A stretch of DNA of 51,903 nucleotides from an uncultured Clostridia bacterium (GTDB lineage Bacteria; Bacillota; Clostridia; Monoglobales; Monoglobaceae). The notes under the pieces were generated by a model that did not search any database, was not told where the DNA came from, and worked only from the letters and a program-made list of their open reading frames with translations. Each line of letters begins with the position of its first letter. The first letter of the stretch is position 1. Below, one piece after another: positions 25,473 to 32,987 of this stretch. Made by a program: the position numbers and the translations under genes. The DNA is taken from NCBI GenBank assembly GCA_947625905.1, contig CANQQJ010000027.1, positions 1 to 51,903 of the forward strand, given 5' to 3'.

Positions 25473-26690
25473 ATGAAAACATCTTTTCCCCATATGGGAT
25501 GCGTGACGGGATACAAGGTGCTGCTTGAAAAACTGGGCCACGAGGTGATAATGCCCGACGCGCCCTCGCAGCGAACAATGGAGCTGGGCGTTAAGTACAG
25601 CCCTGAGTTTATTTGTTTTCCGTTTAAGGTCATGATGGGAACCTACATAGAATGCGCCGAAAAGGGAGCAGAGCTTATCGTGTCATCGGGCGGCGCGGGA
25701 CCGTGCCGCGCGGGAATGTATCCCGACGTGCACCAGAAGGTGCTCCGGGAGCTGGGCTACAACACAAAGGTCGTTGTTTTCGACAGTATGTTTCAGGACT
25801 TTAACGCGTTTTACGAAAAAGTCAAAGCGGTCAAAAACGGCACGCCCAACCGCAAGCTTCCCGGATTGGCGCTGTTCTGCTACAAGCTGATCAAAAAAAT
25901 GGATAAGCTCGAGAAGCAGATGAAGATACTGCGCGCCTATGAGATCAATCGGGGCGATTATTCAAAGGCCTGGAAGGACATAGTAAAGATGTTTGAAAAA
26001 TGTGACACCATACGCGACGTCGATCGGACATACAAGCAGGCGCTTGAGATATTCGAGGCGATACCCCGCCGCAAGGTCGAGGAAAATCAGCGCATCAGAG
26101 TGGGTATCGTGGGCGAGATCTACGTAATCATGGAGCCCACGGTCAACAAAAACGTTGAGGAGATCTTGAACAGCCTCGGCGTTGAGGTCGAGAACGTTCA
26201 GTACATATCCGACTGGGTCGAGCACAATATTATGCCCAAGTGGCTGCCCTTCCCCAAGTCCCACAGGGTGTTCAGAATGTCGGACAAGGTCGCGCCGCTC
26301 AACTGCGGAGGACACGACAAAGAGAATATGGGCTGGGTCCACGACTTCGCGAGACGCGGATTCGACGGCGTGGTCCATCTTATGCCGTTCGCCTGCCTGC
26401 CCGAGCTGGTCAATTTGGGCAAGTTCCCGGCCATCTCGAAGGAGCTCAACCTGCCGATCATGTCTCTGTCGCTTGACGAGCAGATGGGCGAGGCCCACGT
26501 TAAGACAAGGCTTGAGGCCTTCACCGACCTGATAAAGAGCAAGCACTATGCCAAGCAGAAACAGGGCATAGGCGACGCGATCGGTTCGGCCGCGCAGTCG
26601 GCCGCGAGAAAGGCGCAGTCAAAGGCGCAGGAGGTCAAGGACAATCTGGCTGCCTCGTCGCACACGCCGATAAAACAGCACGCAAAATAG
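25473..26690 (+). CDS. Acyl-CoA dehydratase activase-related protein (HgdB/DUF2229 type), subunit 2
   Basis: About 405 aa. The ATG at 25473 has GAGAGGTG at a proper distance; a GTG at 25461 in the same frame overlaps the previous stop and is less likely. The N-terminal KTSFPHMGCVTGYKVLLEKL, the ICFPFKVMMG motif and a GGAGPCRAGMY loop carry the cysteines expected for a cluster-binding HgdB-like fold. Further cysteines are in LNCGGHDKEN and PFACLPEL. The last 45 residues are Ala/Lys/Gln-rich and probably disordered. The gene nearly overlaps its upstream partner, which it resembles in general plan, so the two may form a heterodimer. Confidence 0.85.
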   Translation: MKTSFPHMGCVTGYKVLLEKLGHEVIMPDAPSQRTMELGVKYSPEFICFPFKVMMGTYIECAEKGAELIVSSGGAGPCRAGMYPDVHQKVLRELGYNTKVVVFDSMFQDFNAFYEKVKAVKNGTPNRKLPGLALFCYKLIKKMDKLEKQMKILRAYEINRGDYSKAWKDIVKMFEKCDTIRDVDRTYKQALEIFEAIPRRKVEENQRIRVGIVGEIYVIMEPTVNKNVEEILNSLGVEVENVQYISDWVEHNIMPKWLPFPKSHRVFRMSDKVAPLNCGGHDKENMGWVHDFARRGFDGVVHLMPFACLPELVNLGKFPAISKELNLPIMSLSLDEQMGEAHVKTRLEAFTDLIKSKHYAKQKQGIGDAIGSAAQSAARKAQSKAQEVKDNLAASSHTPIKQHAK

Positions 26691-26705
26691 GAGAAGAAAC
26701 AGATC

Positions 26706-27698
26706 ATGAAATATTATTTAGGAATTGATATAGGCTCGGTCAGCACCAACGTGATCGCGATGGATGAAAACTATAACGTTTGCTTCAGTCAGTATATCAG
26801 AGCCAACGGCCAGCCTCTTGAGAGCGTCAAAAAGGGCATGAAGATGCTCAAGGACGCAATCGGCTGCGAGGACGAAGATATATTGGGCATCGGCACCACC
26901 GGAAGCGGCAGAGAGCTCGCGGGAGTTCTGGTGGGGGCCGACGTTATCAAAAACGAGATAACGGCCCACGCCACTGCCACCCTGCACTACCATCCCGACG
27001 CGAGAACGATTTTCGAGATCGGCGGACAGGACTCAAAGATAATAATTTTGCAGGACGGAATGGTGACCGACTTCGCGATGAACACGGTTTGCGCCGCGGG
27101 AACGGGCTCGTTCCTCGACCATCAGGCGGAGCGTCTGGGCGTGCCGATCGAGCAGTTCGGCGAGCTGGCGCTCACAGCCGAGAAGGATGTGCGCATAGCG
27201 GGCCGCTGCACGGTTTTTGCCGAGTCGGACATGATAGCGAAGCAGCAGTACGGATTTTCCAAGGCGGAGATTATAAAGGGTCTGTGCACCGCGCTGGTGC
27301 GCAACTATATAAACAATCTGGGCAGAGCCAAGACGCTCAAGCCGCCGTTTATTTTCCAGGGCGGAGTCGCCGCCAACGTCGGCATCCGCAAGGCCTTTGA
27401 GGACGAGGTCGGCGAAAAAGTGGTTATCCCCAAATACTACAACGTTATGGGCGCCATCGGAAGCGCGATACTCGCGAAGGAATATATAGAGGATAACCAA
27501 ATCGAAAAGCCCTCGTTTAAGGGCTTCGGCCGTCTGGAGCTTGAGTTCAAGCCCACCAGCTTTGAGTGCCGCGGCTGCTCGAATATGTGTGAGGTCATCC
27601 GCGTTATCTCATCGGATAATGAGGTCCTGGCGGTGTGGGGCGACAAATGCGGCAAGTACGCCGGCACGAGCAAGGCCTCGCGCACGGCCGGAAGATAA
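26706..27698 (+). CDS. BadF/BadG/BcrA/HgdC-type ATPase, acyl-CoA dehydratase activase
   Basis: This 330-aa protein of the ASKHA fold couples ATP hydrolysis to low-potential electron transfer. It shows the phosphate-1 motif YLGIDIGSVSTN (residues 3-15), GTTGSGRE, the IGGQDSK phosphate-2 motif and CAAGTGSFLDHQAERLG, whose first cysteine, with one in the GRCTVFAESDMI segment, should hold the subunit-bridging [4Fe-4S] cluster. The C-terminal CRGCSNMCEV and WGDKCGKY cysteines go beyond the short HgdC type and suggest a second metal site, as in the longer activase family. AGGAGA precedes the ATG. It probably works on the two proteins encoded immediately upstream. Confidence 0.9.
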   Translation: MKYYLGIDIGSVSTNVIAMDENYNVCFSQYIRANGQPLESVKKGMKMLKDAIGCEDEDILGIGTTGSGRELAGVLVGADVIKNEITAHATATLHYHPDARTIFEIGGQDSKIIILQDGMVTDFAMNTVCAAGTGSFLDHQAERLGVPIEQFGELALTAEKDVRIAGRCTVFAESDMIAKQQYGFSKAEIIKGLCTALVRNYINNLGRAKTLKPPFIFQGGVAANVGIRKAFEDEVGEKVVIPKYYNVMGAIGSAILAKEYIEDNQIEKPSFKGFGRLELEFKPTSFECRGCSNMCEVIRVISSDNEVLAVWGDKCGKYAGTSKASRTAGR

Positions 27699-27727
27699 AA
27701 TATCACAAATGATAAGGAGGAAAAATC

Positions 27728-27973
27728 ATGGAATATACCTACAAGACAAGAGGCACCTGCTCGCAGATGATAACCTTTGAGGTCAACGACGGCAAGGTCA
27801 GCAACGTGAGATTTTTGGGCGGCTGCAACGGCAACACCCAGGGAGTCTCGGCACTGGTCGAGGGCATGGACGCAAAAAAGGTGATCAGCCTGCTCAAGGG
27901 CATAAACTGCAACGGCCGCGGCACATCGTGTCCCGATCAGCTCGCGTCCGCCCTGCAGGAAGCGATATCGTAA
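27728..27973 (+). CDS. TSCPD-domain protein, TIGR03905 family
   Basis: An 81-aa protein. It matches the small TIGR03905 family, with the typical YKTRGTCSQMITFEV start, GGCNGNTQG and the C-terminal RGTSCPDQLA motif that names the TSCPD domain. The same motif occurs in the C-terminus of some ribonucleotide reductases. Three cysteine motifs suggest metal binding. AAGGAGG precedes the ATG. It is the last gene of the activase operon; that link is by position only, and its function is not established. Confidence 0.88.
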   Translation: MEYTYKTRGTCSQMITFEVNDGKVSNVRFLGGCNGNTQGVSALVEGMDAKKVISLLKGINCNGRGTSCPDQLASALQEAIS

Positions 27974-27979
27974 GACTAA

Positions 27980-28001
27980 AACCGCCGCTCGGCGGTTTTT
28001 T
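27980..28001. terminator. Bidirectional terminator after the activase operon
   Basis: AACCGCC (27980-27986) pairs with GGCGGTT (27991-27997), with T-runs on both strands. It serves the activase operon and the convergent AbrB-type gene. Confidence 0.85.
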
Positions 28002-28239
28002 ATTTTAGCGCGTATTTCAAAATGCGCCGACAGGTCGGACAGAGCGAAATATTTTCAAATTTTTCAATGTCTTTTTCTTCTCCGCAGTTAGCGCAGCGCG
28101 GTACAAGCCTGAAAAGCGAGACACCTATGCCGTCGGGCAGAGGCAGCATGTTTGCTTCGGAATTAGGTTTTAGATTAAATTCTTCCCTATATTTTTTAGG
28201 AATTAGTATTCTTCCCAACGAGTCAATCTTAACTATCAT
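28000..28239 (-). CDS. AbrB/SpoVT-type regulator with C-terminal zinc ribbon
   Basis: A 79-aa protein. The start at 28239 has GGGGG (28246-28250) upstream; a frame reaching 28281 begins inside the leader terminator and is rejected. Residues 1-45 (MIVKIDSLGRILIPKKYREE, then PLPDGIGVSLF) are the swapped-hairpin AbrB DNA-binding domain of transition-state regulators. Residues about 50-72 hold CANCGEEKDIEKF and LCPTC, two CxxC pairs that should bind zinc. Such proteins usually act as dimers or tetramers on AT-rich promoters. It is controlled by leader B, the relative of the leader in front of the LRR surface protein. Confidence 0.88.
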   Translation of the reverse strand: MIVKIDSLGRILIPKKYREEFNLKPNSEANMLPLPDGIGVSLFRLVPRCANCGEEKDIEKFENISLCPTCRRILKYALK

Positions 28240-28449
28240 ATCAATACCCCCGAAAGTTAAATAAAAAAGTGTGCAGAACAATCAGAGTTCCGCACACGAA
28301 AAATGCTAAGCTCCGATTGTTGCGACACAAATCCTTTTCCACTTTGAAATTTTATGCAAAGTATGTGAAAATAGAGCATGCATTTTTGCCAAAGCAAAAA
28401 CACATACTTCGCACAAACCTCAAAGTAAAATATTGAATTTATGCCGCAA
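28240..28449 (-). promoter_or_regulatory. Structured RNA leader, copy B, with terminator/antiterminator switch
   Basis: On the minus strand the closing stem pairs 28442-28449 with 28320-28327; further stems pair 28420-28426 with 28341-28347 and 28401-28412 with 28356-28367. The apical hairpin (28396-28400 with 28383-28387 plus GC) matches copy A. The linker reads AACAATCGGAGC...GCATTTTTCGTGTG, nearly identical to copy A. The terminator stem is GTGTGCGGAAC with GTTCTGCACAC (28297-28287 and 28279-28269), with its U-tract at 28268-28263. Linker 28311-28321 is complementary over 11 positions (one G-U) to 28277-28287, forming the antiterminator. GCATTTTT of the linker can pair with AAAAATGC of the apical hairpin (8 bp). 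Stem sequences differ from copy A while pairing is kept, which points to selection on RNA structure. Confidence 0.78.
28263..28297 (-). terminator. Conditional terminator inside leader B
   Basis: An 11-bp stem with one mismatch at 28297-28287 and 28279-28269, followed on the minus strand by TTTTTT. It ends about 24 nt before the regulator start codon. Confidence 0.85.
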
Positions 28450-28454
28450 TATTA

Positions 28455-28483
28455 AGTATATCACGACAGAACAATTTAGTCAA
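28455..28483 (-). promoter_or_regulatory. Promoter of leader B and the AbrB-type gene
   Basis: On the minus strand TTGACT (28483-28478), a 17-nt spacer and TATACT (28460-28455). As in copy A, the predicted start lies at the foot of the leader closing stem. Confidence 0.82.
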
Positions 28484-28574
28484 CTGAAATTTAATATTAT
28501 TATTTGAAATTTATGGAACAGTTTATTTAACAGAAATCTCAATTGGCAAAACTCAGTATTTTGAGCGTGTTATC

Positions 28575-28603
28575 TTGCTATTTTTGCGTATGTGTGGTAT
28601 AAT
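28575..28603 (+). promoter_or_regulatory. Promoter of the small HTH gene
   Basis: TTGCTA (28575-28580), a 17-nt spacer and TATAAT (28598-28603). It is divergent from the leader B promoter; between them (28484-28574) I see nothing else. Confidence 0.7.
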
Positions 28604-28628
28604 AATTATTATAAAGGAGGCGGGGTTT

Positions 28629-28889
28629 GTGAAATATATTTCCGTATTTCAAGCGGCAAAAAAATGGGGCGTGTCCGAGCGCAGCGCGCGCGGCTATTGC
28701 AATGAAGGCCGTGTGCCCGGCGCGTTTATGAGCGGAAACGCATGGAACATACCCGAAAACGCGCCAATCGTGACCGCGGCCTTAACGAGTGGCCCCGTGA
28801 GCGCGGATATCTTATTGACATCTGCCTCGCCGCGCAGGATCGCTTCAAGGCATGGCTCGATTATTTCAAAATTAGTTATTAAGGAGTGA
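28629..28889 (+). CDS. Small HTH DNA-binding protein with abnormal C-terminus
   Basis: GTG at 28629 has AGGAGG (28615-28620) 8 nt upstream. The first 45 residues (VKYISVFQAAKKWGVSERSA, then CNEGRVPGAF, NAWNIPENA) match the small MerR-like/excisionase HTH proteins common in Firmicutes, which normally end a few residues after IPENA. Here the frame continues with PIVTAALTSGPVSADI, a low-quality tail that overlaps the ribosome site of the next gene. The -1 frame is also open and looks more protein-like (see 28742-28882). The switch point coincides with a 28-nt segment repeated inversely in the lipoprotein gene (31883-31910). The gene may be frameshifted or rearranged at its 3' end. Confidence 0.6.
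   Translation: MKYISVFQAAKKWGVSERSARGYCNEGRVPGAFMSGNAWNIPENAPIVTAALTSGPVSADILLTSASPRRIASRHGSIISKLVIKE
28742..28882 (+). CDS. Overlapping -1 frame after the HTH domain (frameshift continuation or separate small ORF)
   Basis: ATG at 28742 opens a 46-codon frame, -1 relative to the HTH gene, ending at 28882 just before the AAGGAG of the YcdB/SLH gene. It encodes NEWPRERGYLIDICLAAQDR, then FKAWLDYFKISY, a composition that looks real. There is no good ribosome site of its own. It could be reached by frameshifting from the HTH gene or be the remains of a longer gene. I do not recognise the family. Confidence 0.35.
   Translation: MEHTRKRANRDRGLNEWPRERGYLIDICLAAQDRFKAWLDYFKISY
28753..28780 (+). repeat. 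Intragenic inverted repeat, left arm
   Basis: The 28 bases beginning CCGAAAACGCGCC match the minus strand at 31910-31883 at 27 of 28 positions. Both arms are read in the same frame (ENAPIVTAA) by genes on opposite strands. Confidence 0.75.
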
Positions 28890-28894
28890 TAAAG

Positions 28895-31042
28895 ATGAAA
28901 AAGATTATTTGTTTGGTATTGTCGGCGCTGCTCGCGGTCTCGGTCATGCCGGTTTTCGCGGCGGACAGCGCTGGGCTTGAGGCGGCGGTCACCGCGGCCA
29001 AGAGCCGAATCGATATTCCCGAGGAGCTGTCGGAGTTTTCAAGCAGCGTTTCCGCGGAAAGCGGCGAGGTAACAAGCTACCGCCTTCAATGGGATACCGC
29101 CGAGGGGGCCGAGACGCCAAAGAGGATCGAGATGACCGTGGACGCCCTCGGAAACATTTTGATGTACAACTACAGCGTGTTTGGAAACTATTATACCGAC
29201 AAGGCGTCTCTGCCTAAGCTTTCGGAGTCCGAGGTGATCGCGGCGGCATACGCGCATCTTATGAAGCTCAATCCCGCGCTCGCTGCGGAGTTTGACCCAA
29301 ACGGCGAGCTCCTGCACGGCTACGGCGTGAGCTCAACAAGCGCGACTGTCCGCTTTGGGCGCTATGTAAACGGGCTGCCGTTTTGCGGAAACTATATGGA
29401 CATCACTCTCGACACCGACACGGGCGAGCTTGTTCATCTGGCGTCCACGATGACATACGCCGATAATATCGCTTCGCCCGACGGCATTATAACGCCCGAG
29501 CAGGCGGCGGAGAAGTTCAAGGCGGTGTCGCCCATGACCGCGAAGTATATAACCAGGTACGGCGGAGAGGACGAGGATAGCGCGGCGGTTCTGGCGTATG
29601 AGCCGAAAAACGCCGACGCGATGATAGACGCCAAAACAGGAGAGGAATTCAAGCGGGATGTCGGCGGATATCAAAACGCCGGTGCCGCGTATGATACCGC
29701 GAGCGGCACGCTTGCCGCCGAGGCCGCTGCGTACGGCGGAGGCTTCACTCCGTCGGAGCTTGTCAACATGGAGCAGGTCGAGGGCCTGATGTCCGAGGCC
29801 GAGGCTCGTGCGGTCGTGGAGGCCATAGCCGAGCTGCCGCTTGACGGCAAGGAATTTTCGGGCTGCACCTTTGATTATATCAGAGGCAGCCGCAAGGACG
29901 ACGGAACATTGACATACATCGCGAAATTGACGTATTCTTTAAATGAGACGAGCAAGAGAGAGGACACCTTCGTTTCCATAGACGCAAAGAGCGGAGAGCT
30001 TCTTGATGTCGGCACGTTTAACAACACAAACGACGGCGCCGAAAAGCCGTCTCTCACCGAGGCGCAGGCGCTGGAGACCGCCAAGGCCTTTGCCGCCAAG
30101 TATGCGGCAGATGAGTACGCGAGGGCGGATTCCGACATCGAGGTTTCGGATACCGAGGCTCCCGAGTCGGATTATTACAGAGACTATTGGTTTAATTTTT
30201 ATCGCAAGGAAAACGGGTACGAGTATCAAGACAACAAGCTCAGCATGACGGTCTATAAGGTCAGCGGAAAAATAACGCAGTTTTCCAAGGATTGGGACGA
30301 CGATATTGAGTTCGAATCGCCCGAGGGGATGATCTCCGCCGACGAGGCGTTCGCGGCGCTCTCGGGGCAGAGCGGCATTGAGGTGCGGTATGAGATAAAG
30401 ACCGACGAAAGCGGCGCCAAGACTGCGGTGATCGTGTACGCCCTGCCTGTCGGCGAACCGAGCATTGTTTCGGCAAAGAGCGGAAAGCTCTTGGACTACA
30501 ACGGGACCGAGTATAAAGAGGACAAGGCGGCCGCTTCCGCGGACGATATAAGCGGTCACTACGCCGAGACCGCGATAAGCACGCTGCTTAAGAACGGAGT
30601 TATTTCTCTGCCGGAGGGCGAGACAAGCTTCCGCCCGAACGACGTTATAACCCAAAGCGAGCTGCTGGCGTTCGTGGCGGCGCTCGAGGGCGAGTTCTAT
30701 CCCGTAACGCCGTATTACGAAAGAGGATTATACAAATACGCCGCGGCTCGCGGAATAATAAAGAGCGGTGAGGTTCAGGACGAAAATTTGCCGTGCATAC
30801 GCGAGGACGGGCCCAAGTATATCATACGGGCGCTGGGCTATGAGACTATAGCTCAAATGACAGACATATTCGCGGCGGGATTTTCGGACAGCGCCGATAT
30901 AACGCCCGGCATGGAGGGATATATAGCTTTGGCCAAAGGCTTCGGCATAATCGGAGGCAATCCCGACAGCACCTTCGCGCCGAAGGAACCGCTGACAAGA
31001 GCCGACGCGGCTATAATGATATATAATTATTTGACAAAGTAA
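28895..31042 (+). CDS. Secreted YcdB/YcdC (PepSY-like) protein with C-terminal SLH domains
   Basis: A 715-aa protein. The ATG at 28895 lies 8 nt after AAGGAG (28881-28886); a GTG at 28886 inside that site is rejected. The signal peptide MKKIICLVLSALLAVSVMPV ends in FAAD. Residues about 30-540 show repeated YcdB/PepSY-like units: helices ending SEVIAAAYAHLMKL or TEAQALETAKAFAAKYA, then strands with D-x-x-TGEL-V or D-x-x-SGELL-D. These occur in Bacillus YcdB/YcdC-type surface proteins of unclear function, and PepSY units are thought to inhibit peptidases. Residues about 545-713 hold SLH repeats; the last (GMEGYIALAKGFGIIGGNPD, then STFAPKEPLTRADA) is very good. It would sit on the same wall polymer as the other SLH proteins. 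Confidence 0.85.
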   Translation: MKKIICLVLSALLAVSVMPVFAADSAGLEAAVTAAKSRIDIPEELSEFSSSVSAESGEVTSYRLQWDTAEGAETPKRIEMTVDALGNILMYNYSVFGNYYTDKASLPKLSESEVIAAAYAHLMKLNPALAAEFDPNGELLHGYGVSSTSATVRFGRYVNGLPFCGNYMDITLDTDTGELVHLASTMTYADNIASPDGIITPEQAAEKFKAVSPMTAKYITRYGGEDEDSAAVLAYEPKNADAMIDAKTGEEFKRDVGGYQNAGAAYDTASGTLAAEAAAYGGGFTPSELVNMEQVEGLMSEAEARAVVEAIAELPLDGKEFSGCTFDYIRGSRKDDGTLTYIAKLTYSLNETSKREDTFVSIDAKSGELLDVGTFNNTNDGAEKPSLTEAQALETAKAFAAKYAADEYARADSDIEVSDTEAPESDYYRDYWFNFYRKENGYEYQDNKLSMTVYKVSGKITQFSKDWDDDIEFESPEGMISADEAFAALSGQSGIEVRYEIKTDESGAKTAVIVYALPVGEPSIVSAKSGKLLDYNGTEYKEDKAAASADDISGHYAETAISTLLKNGVISLPEGETSFRPNDVITQSELLAFVAALEGEFYPVTPYYERGLYKYAAARGIIKSGEVQDENLPCIREDGPKYIIRALGYETIAQMTDIFAAGFSDSADITPGMEGYIALAKGFGIIGGNPDSTFAPKEPLTRADAAIMIYNYLTK

Positions 31043-31055
31043 AAAACAAAAATAT

Positions 31056-31091
31056 GGTCTGTCAAGGGAAAATTCTTTGACAGGCCCTGCT
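31056..31091. terminator. Bidirectional terminator between the YcdB/SLH gene and the lipoprotein gene
   Basis: GGTCTGTCAA (31056-31065) pairs with TTGACAGGCC (31077-31086) with one wobble. The tails are CTGCTTTTATT on the plus strand and ATATTTTTG on the minus strand. Confidence 0.72.
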
Positions 31092-31092
31092 T

Positions 31093-32766
31093 TTATTCAA
31101 TGCTTATTCGGTTGTGCATCGGCGCGACGCAGCCCGTCAGGGTCGTGATCTCGATCACCGCGTTGTACGTCTTTCCCGCCTCTAAAGCAAATCCGATAGT
31201 GTCTCCGTATTCATCGGGCTTCAGGCGCTCTTTTGGGTCGGTCTTCGAGTTCGGGTCCTCGGGCGGATCGTCGTCAAATTTTTTCATGATATATGTCCCG
31301 CCGTCGCTCTGCGCTGTCTCGCCGCTTTGCGCGTCGGTCAGCTTGTATCTGTATACCTGCCCCGCGATCGAGCTTAAATAAAAATTAAATTTGCGAGTTT
31401 TTGACCCCGAGTTTTTAAGCTTGATCTCGTACCGCTCGGTGACGCCGAAGTTGCCCAGATTGCAGGCGTTGTATTTGTAAAAATCGTCGTCGCAGACCTC
31501 GCTGCCGCTTGGGTGCTTTATGTCTTTTATATCAATGTTGGGTTGAAATTTTGTCATGACGGGCGCGCCGTATGACGCTATCTTTTCGCTTTGCTCCGCG
31601 TCATAGTTTCCGTAGTGTTTGGTATGGAACGCGTCAAACTGCCAGATATTGTTTTTCCACCCGTCGGGCACCTCCGAGCCGTACAAGCTCATTTTGGTGT
31701 CGTCGGCGTATTTAAGACGCATTAGGTCGCTTTCGGCCGCTATAGGCAGGGGTTCGCGCCAGGTGTTCACGTTGGTGGCGAAAACGCCGTCGGGTATCGT
31801 GATTCCCTCGGGCGCGCGGGAGTTTTTGACCGTCACGGGCACGGGGCCGCTCGGCGTCTTGTCGTTTATTTCATATTCAAACGCCGCGGTCACGATCGGC
31901 GCGTTTTCGGCGATCCCCTTATACTGGGGCTCGTTGTCGTACGGACCCTTTAAAAGAATATTAAAATTATTTTCGGCCGCCGCTTTGTCGGTATAGGCCA
32001 GGGTGTCGAAATTCACGGCGCCGCTCAGCACCTCGAATTTCATCATCATCCACATCGGCTCGTTCCAGCCGCCATACCTGAAATGGTTGATGTCGTTTTC
32101 GGTTATGTAACTCTCAAAATCGCTCAAATACGCGCTCTCCCCCGCGGACAGCCCGCGCTCGCCTCCAAGGCACGTGTACTTTTCGGTGTTGGGCGTCCTT
32201 GCTTGATCCCGCACAACCGCGGGACAGCCGTCGGCGTGGTCGGGCGCGATGCCCGCCCCGCAGGCGCAGCCGAATGTGCGCAGGTATTCGGGCATTGAGA
32301 CGGGAGTGTTAGTGTAGTCCGCCCAGGCTTGGTTCCAGTCCCAGTTTTTGTCTATGCCCAAATTTATGATCTTAAAGCTGCCGCCGCCGTTTGAGGAAAA
32401 CGCCGCGTCGTAGTAAAGGTCCGCCCAAAAATCCACGGAATAGCCGCGGTGGTGGTAGCTGAACACGGTGTATATGCCCGGCGTCAAATTTTCGAAGTGA
32501 ACTATGCTCGAGGGCGTCTCGCCGTCGGCAAGATATTTTGCGTTAAGATGCTCGGGATTGTCATCAAACAGATAGTATTCGGGTTTGCCGTCCGCGCTTT
32601 TTGTCTCTGCGGTGAACTCGATCACGGGCGCGGCCGGGTCAAGACCGTATTCGGGCGGAGCCGATGCGCATCCTCCCCCTTGCGCGTCAGCGCCCGCGCA
32701 TCCGTATTGGCTGATCAAAAACAGCGCCGCCGCTAATATAATGACAGGCTTAAAATATTTTTTCAT
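31093..32766 (-). CDS. Lipoprotein of unknown function
   Basis: A 557-aa protein. The N-terminus MKKYFKPVIILAAALFLISQ is followed by YGCAG, a plausible lipobox with Cys23 as the lipid attachment site. The mature protein is Asp/Asn/Tyr-rich and beta-type. A cysteine-containing segment (TFGCACGAGIAPDHADGCPA) and a C-terminal beta-sandwich-like part (about 440-557) stand out. I recognise no catalytic motif or named domain. It may bind carbohydrate or another secreted partner. AAAGGATG precedes the ATG. The DNA encoding ENAPIVTAA carries the right arm of the 28-nt inverted repeat. It is transcribed alone and is convergent with the YcdB/SLH gene. Confidence 0.7.
   Translation of the reverse strand: MKKYFKPVIILAAALFLISQYGCAGADAQGGGCASAPPEYGLDPAAPVIEFTAETKSADGKPEYYLFDDNPEHLNAKYLADGETPSSIVHFENLTPGIYTVFSYHHRGYSVDFWADLYYDAAFSSNGGGSFKIINLGIDKNWDWNQAWADYTNTPVSMPEYLRTFGCACGAGIAPDHADGCPAVVRDQARTPNTEKYTCLGGERGLSAGESAYLSDFESYITENDINHFRYGGWNEPMWMMMKFEVLSGAVNFDTLAYTDKAAAENNFNILLKGPYDNEPQYKGIAENAPIVTAAFEYEINDKTPSGPVPVTVKNSRAPEGITIPDGVFATNVNTWREPLPIAAESDLMRLKYADDTKMSLYGSEVPDGWKNNIWQFDAFHTKHYGNYDAEQSEKIASYGAPVMTKFQPNIDIKDIKHPSGSEVCDDDFYKYNACNLGNFGVTERYEIKLKNSGSKTRKFNFYLSSIAGQVYRYKLTDAQSGETAQSDGGTYIMKKFDDDPPEDPNSKTDPKERLKPDEYGDTIGFALEAGKTYNAVIEITTLTGCVAPMHNRISIE
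31883..31910 (-). repeat. Intragenic inverted repeat, right arm
   Basis: The minus strand from 31910 to 31883 is identical to 28753-28780 except one base (GCCG here, GCCA there). It lies in the middle of the lipoprotein gene. Confidence 0.75.
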
Positions 32767-32905
32767 ATTACTGCATCCTTTTCACGGAAGTATATTAAAT
32801 GTAAGTTTTCGGCATATATAATATTAGACGACCGCGTCCGCGGTTTTGTTCCCGATTTCTCGGATTTTTTAAAATTTCCGAGCGGTTCTTTGGCGTATTT
32901 CGGAC

Positions 32906-32934
32906 TTGACATACAAACGGCTATGTTGTAAAAT
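32906..32934 (+). promoter_or_regulatory. Promoter of the CDP-deoxysugar operon
   Basis: TTGACA (32906-32911), a 17-nt spacer and TAAAAT (32929-32934). Confidence 0.85.
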
Positions 32935-32987
32935 ATAAATGATATTCTACGACATTTGACATTTTTTGATAATAAAGGAGAAGCGCT

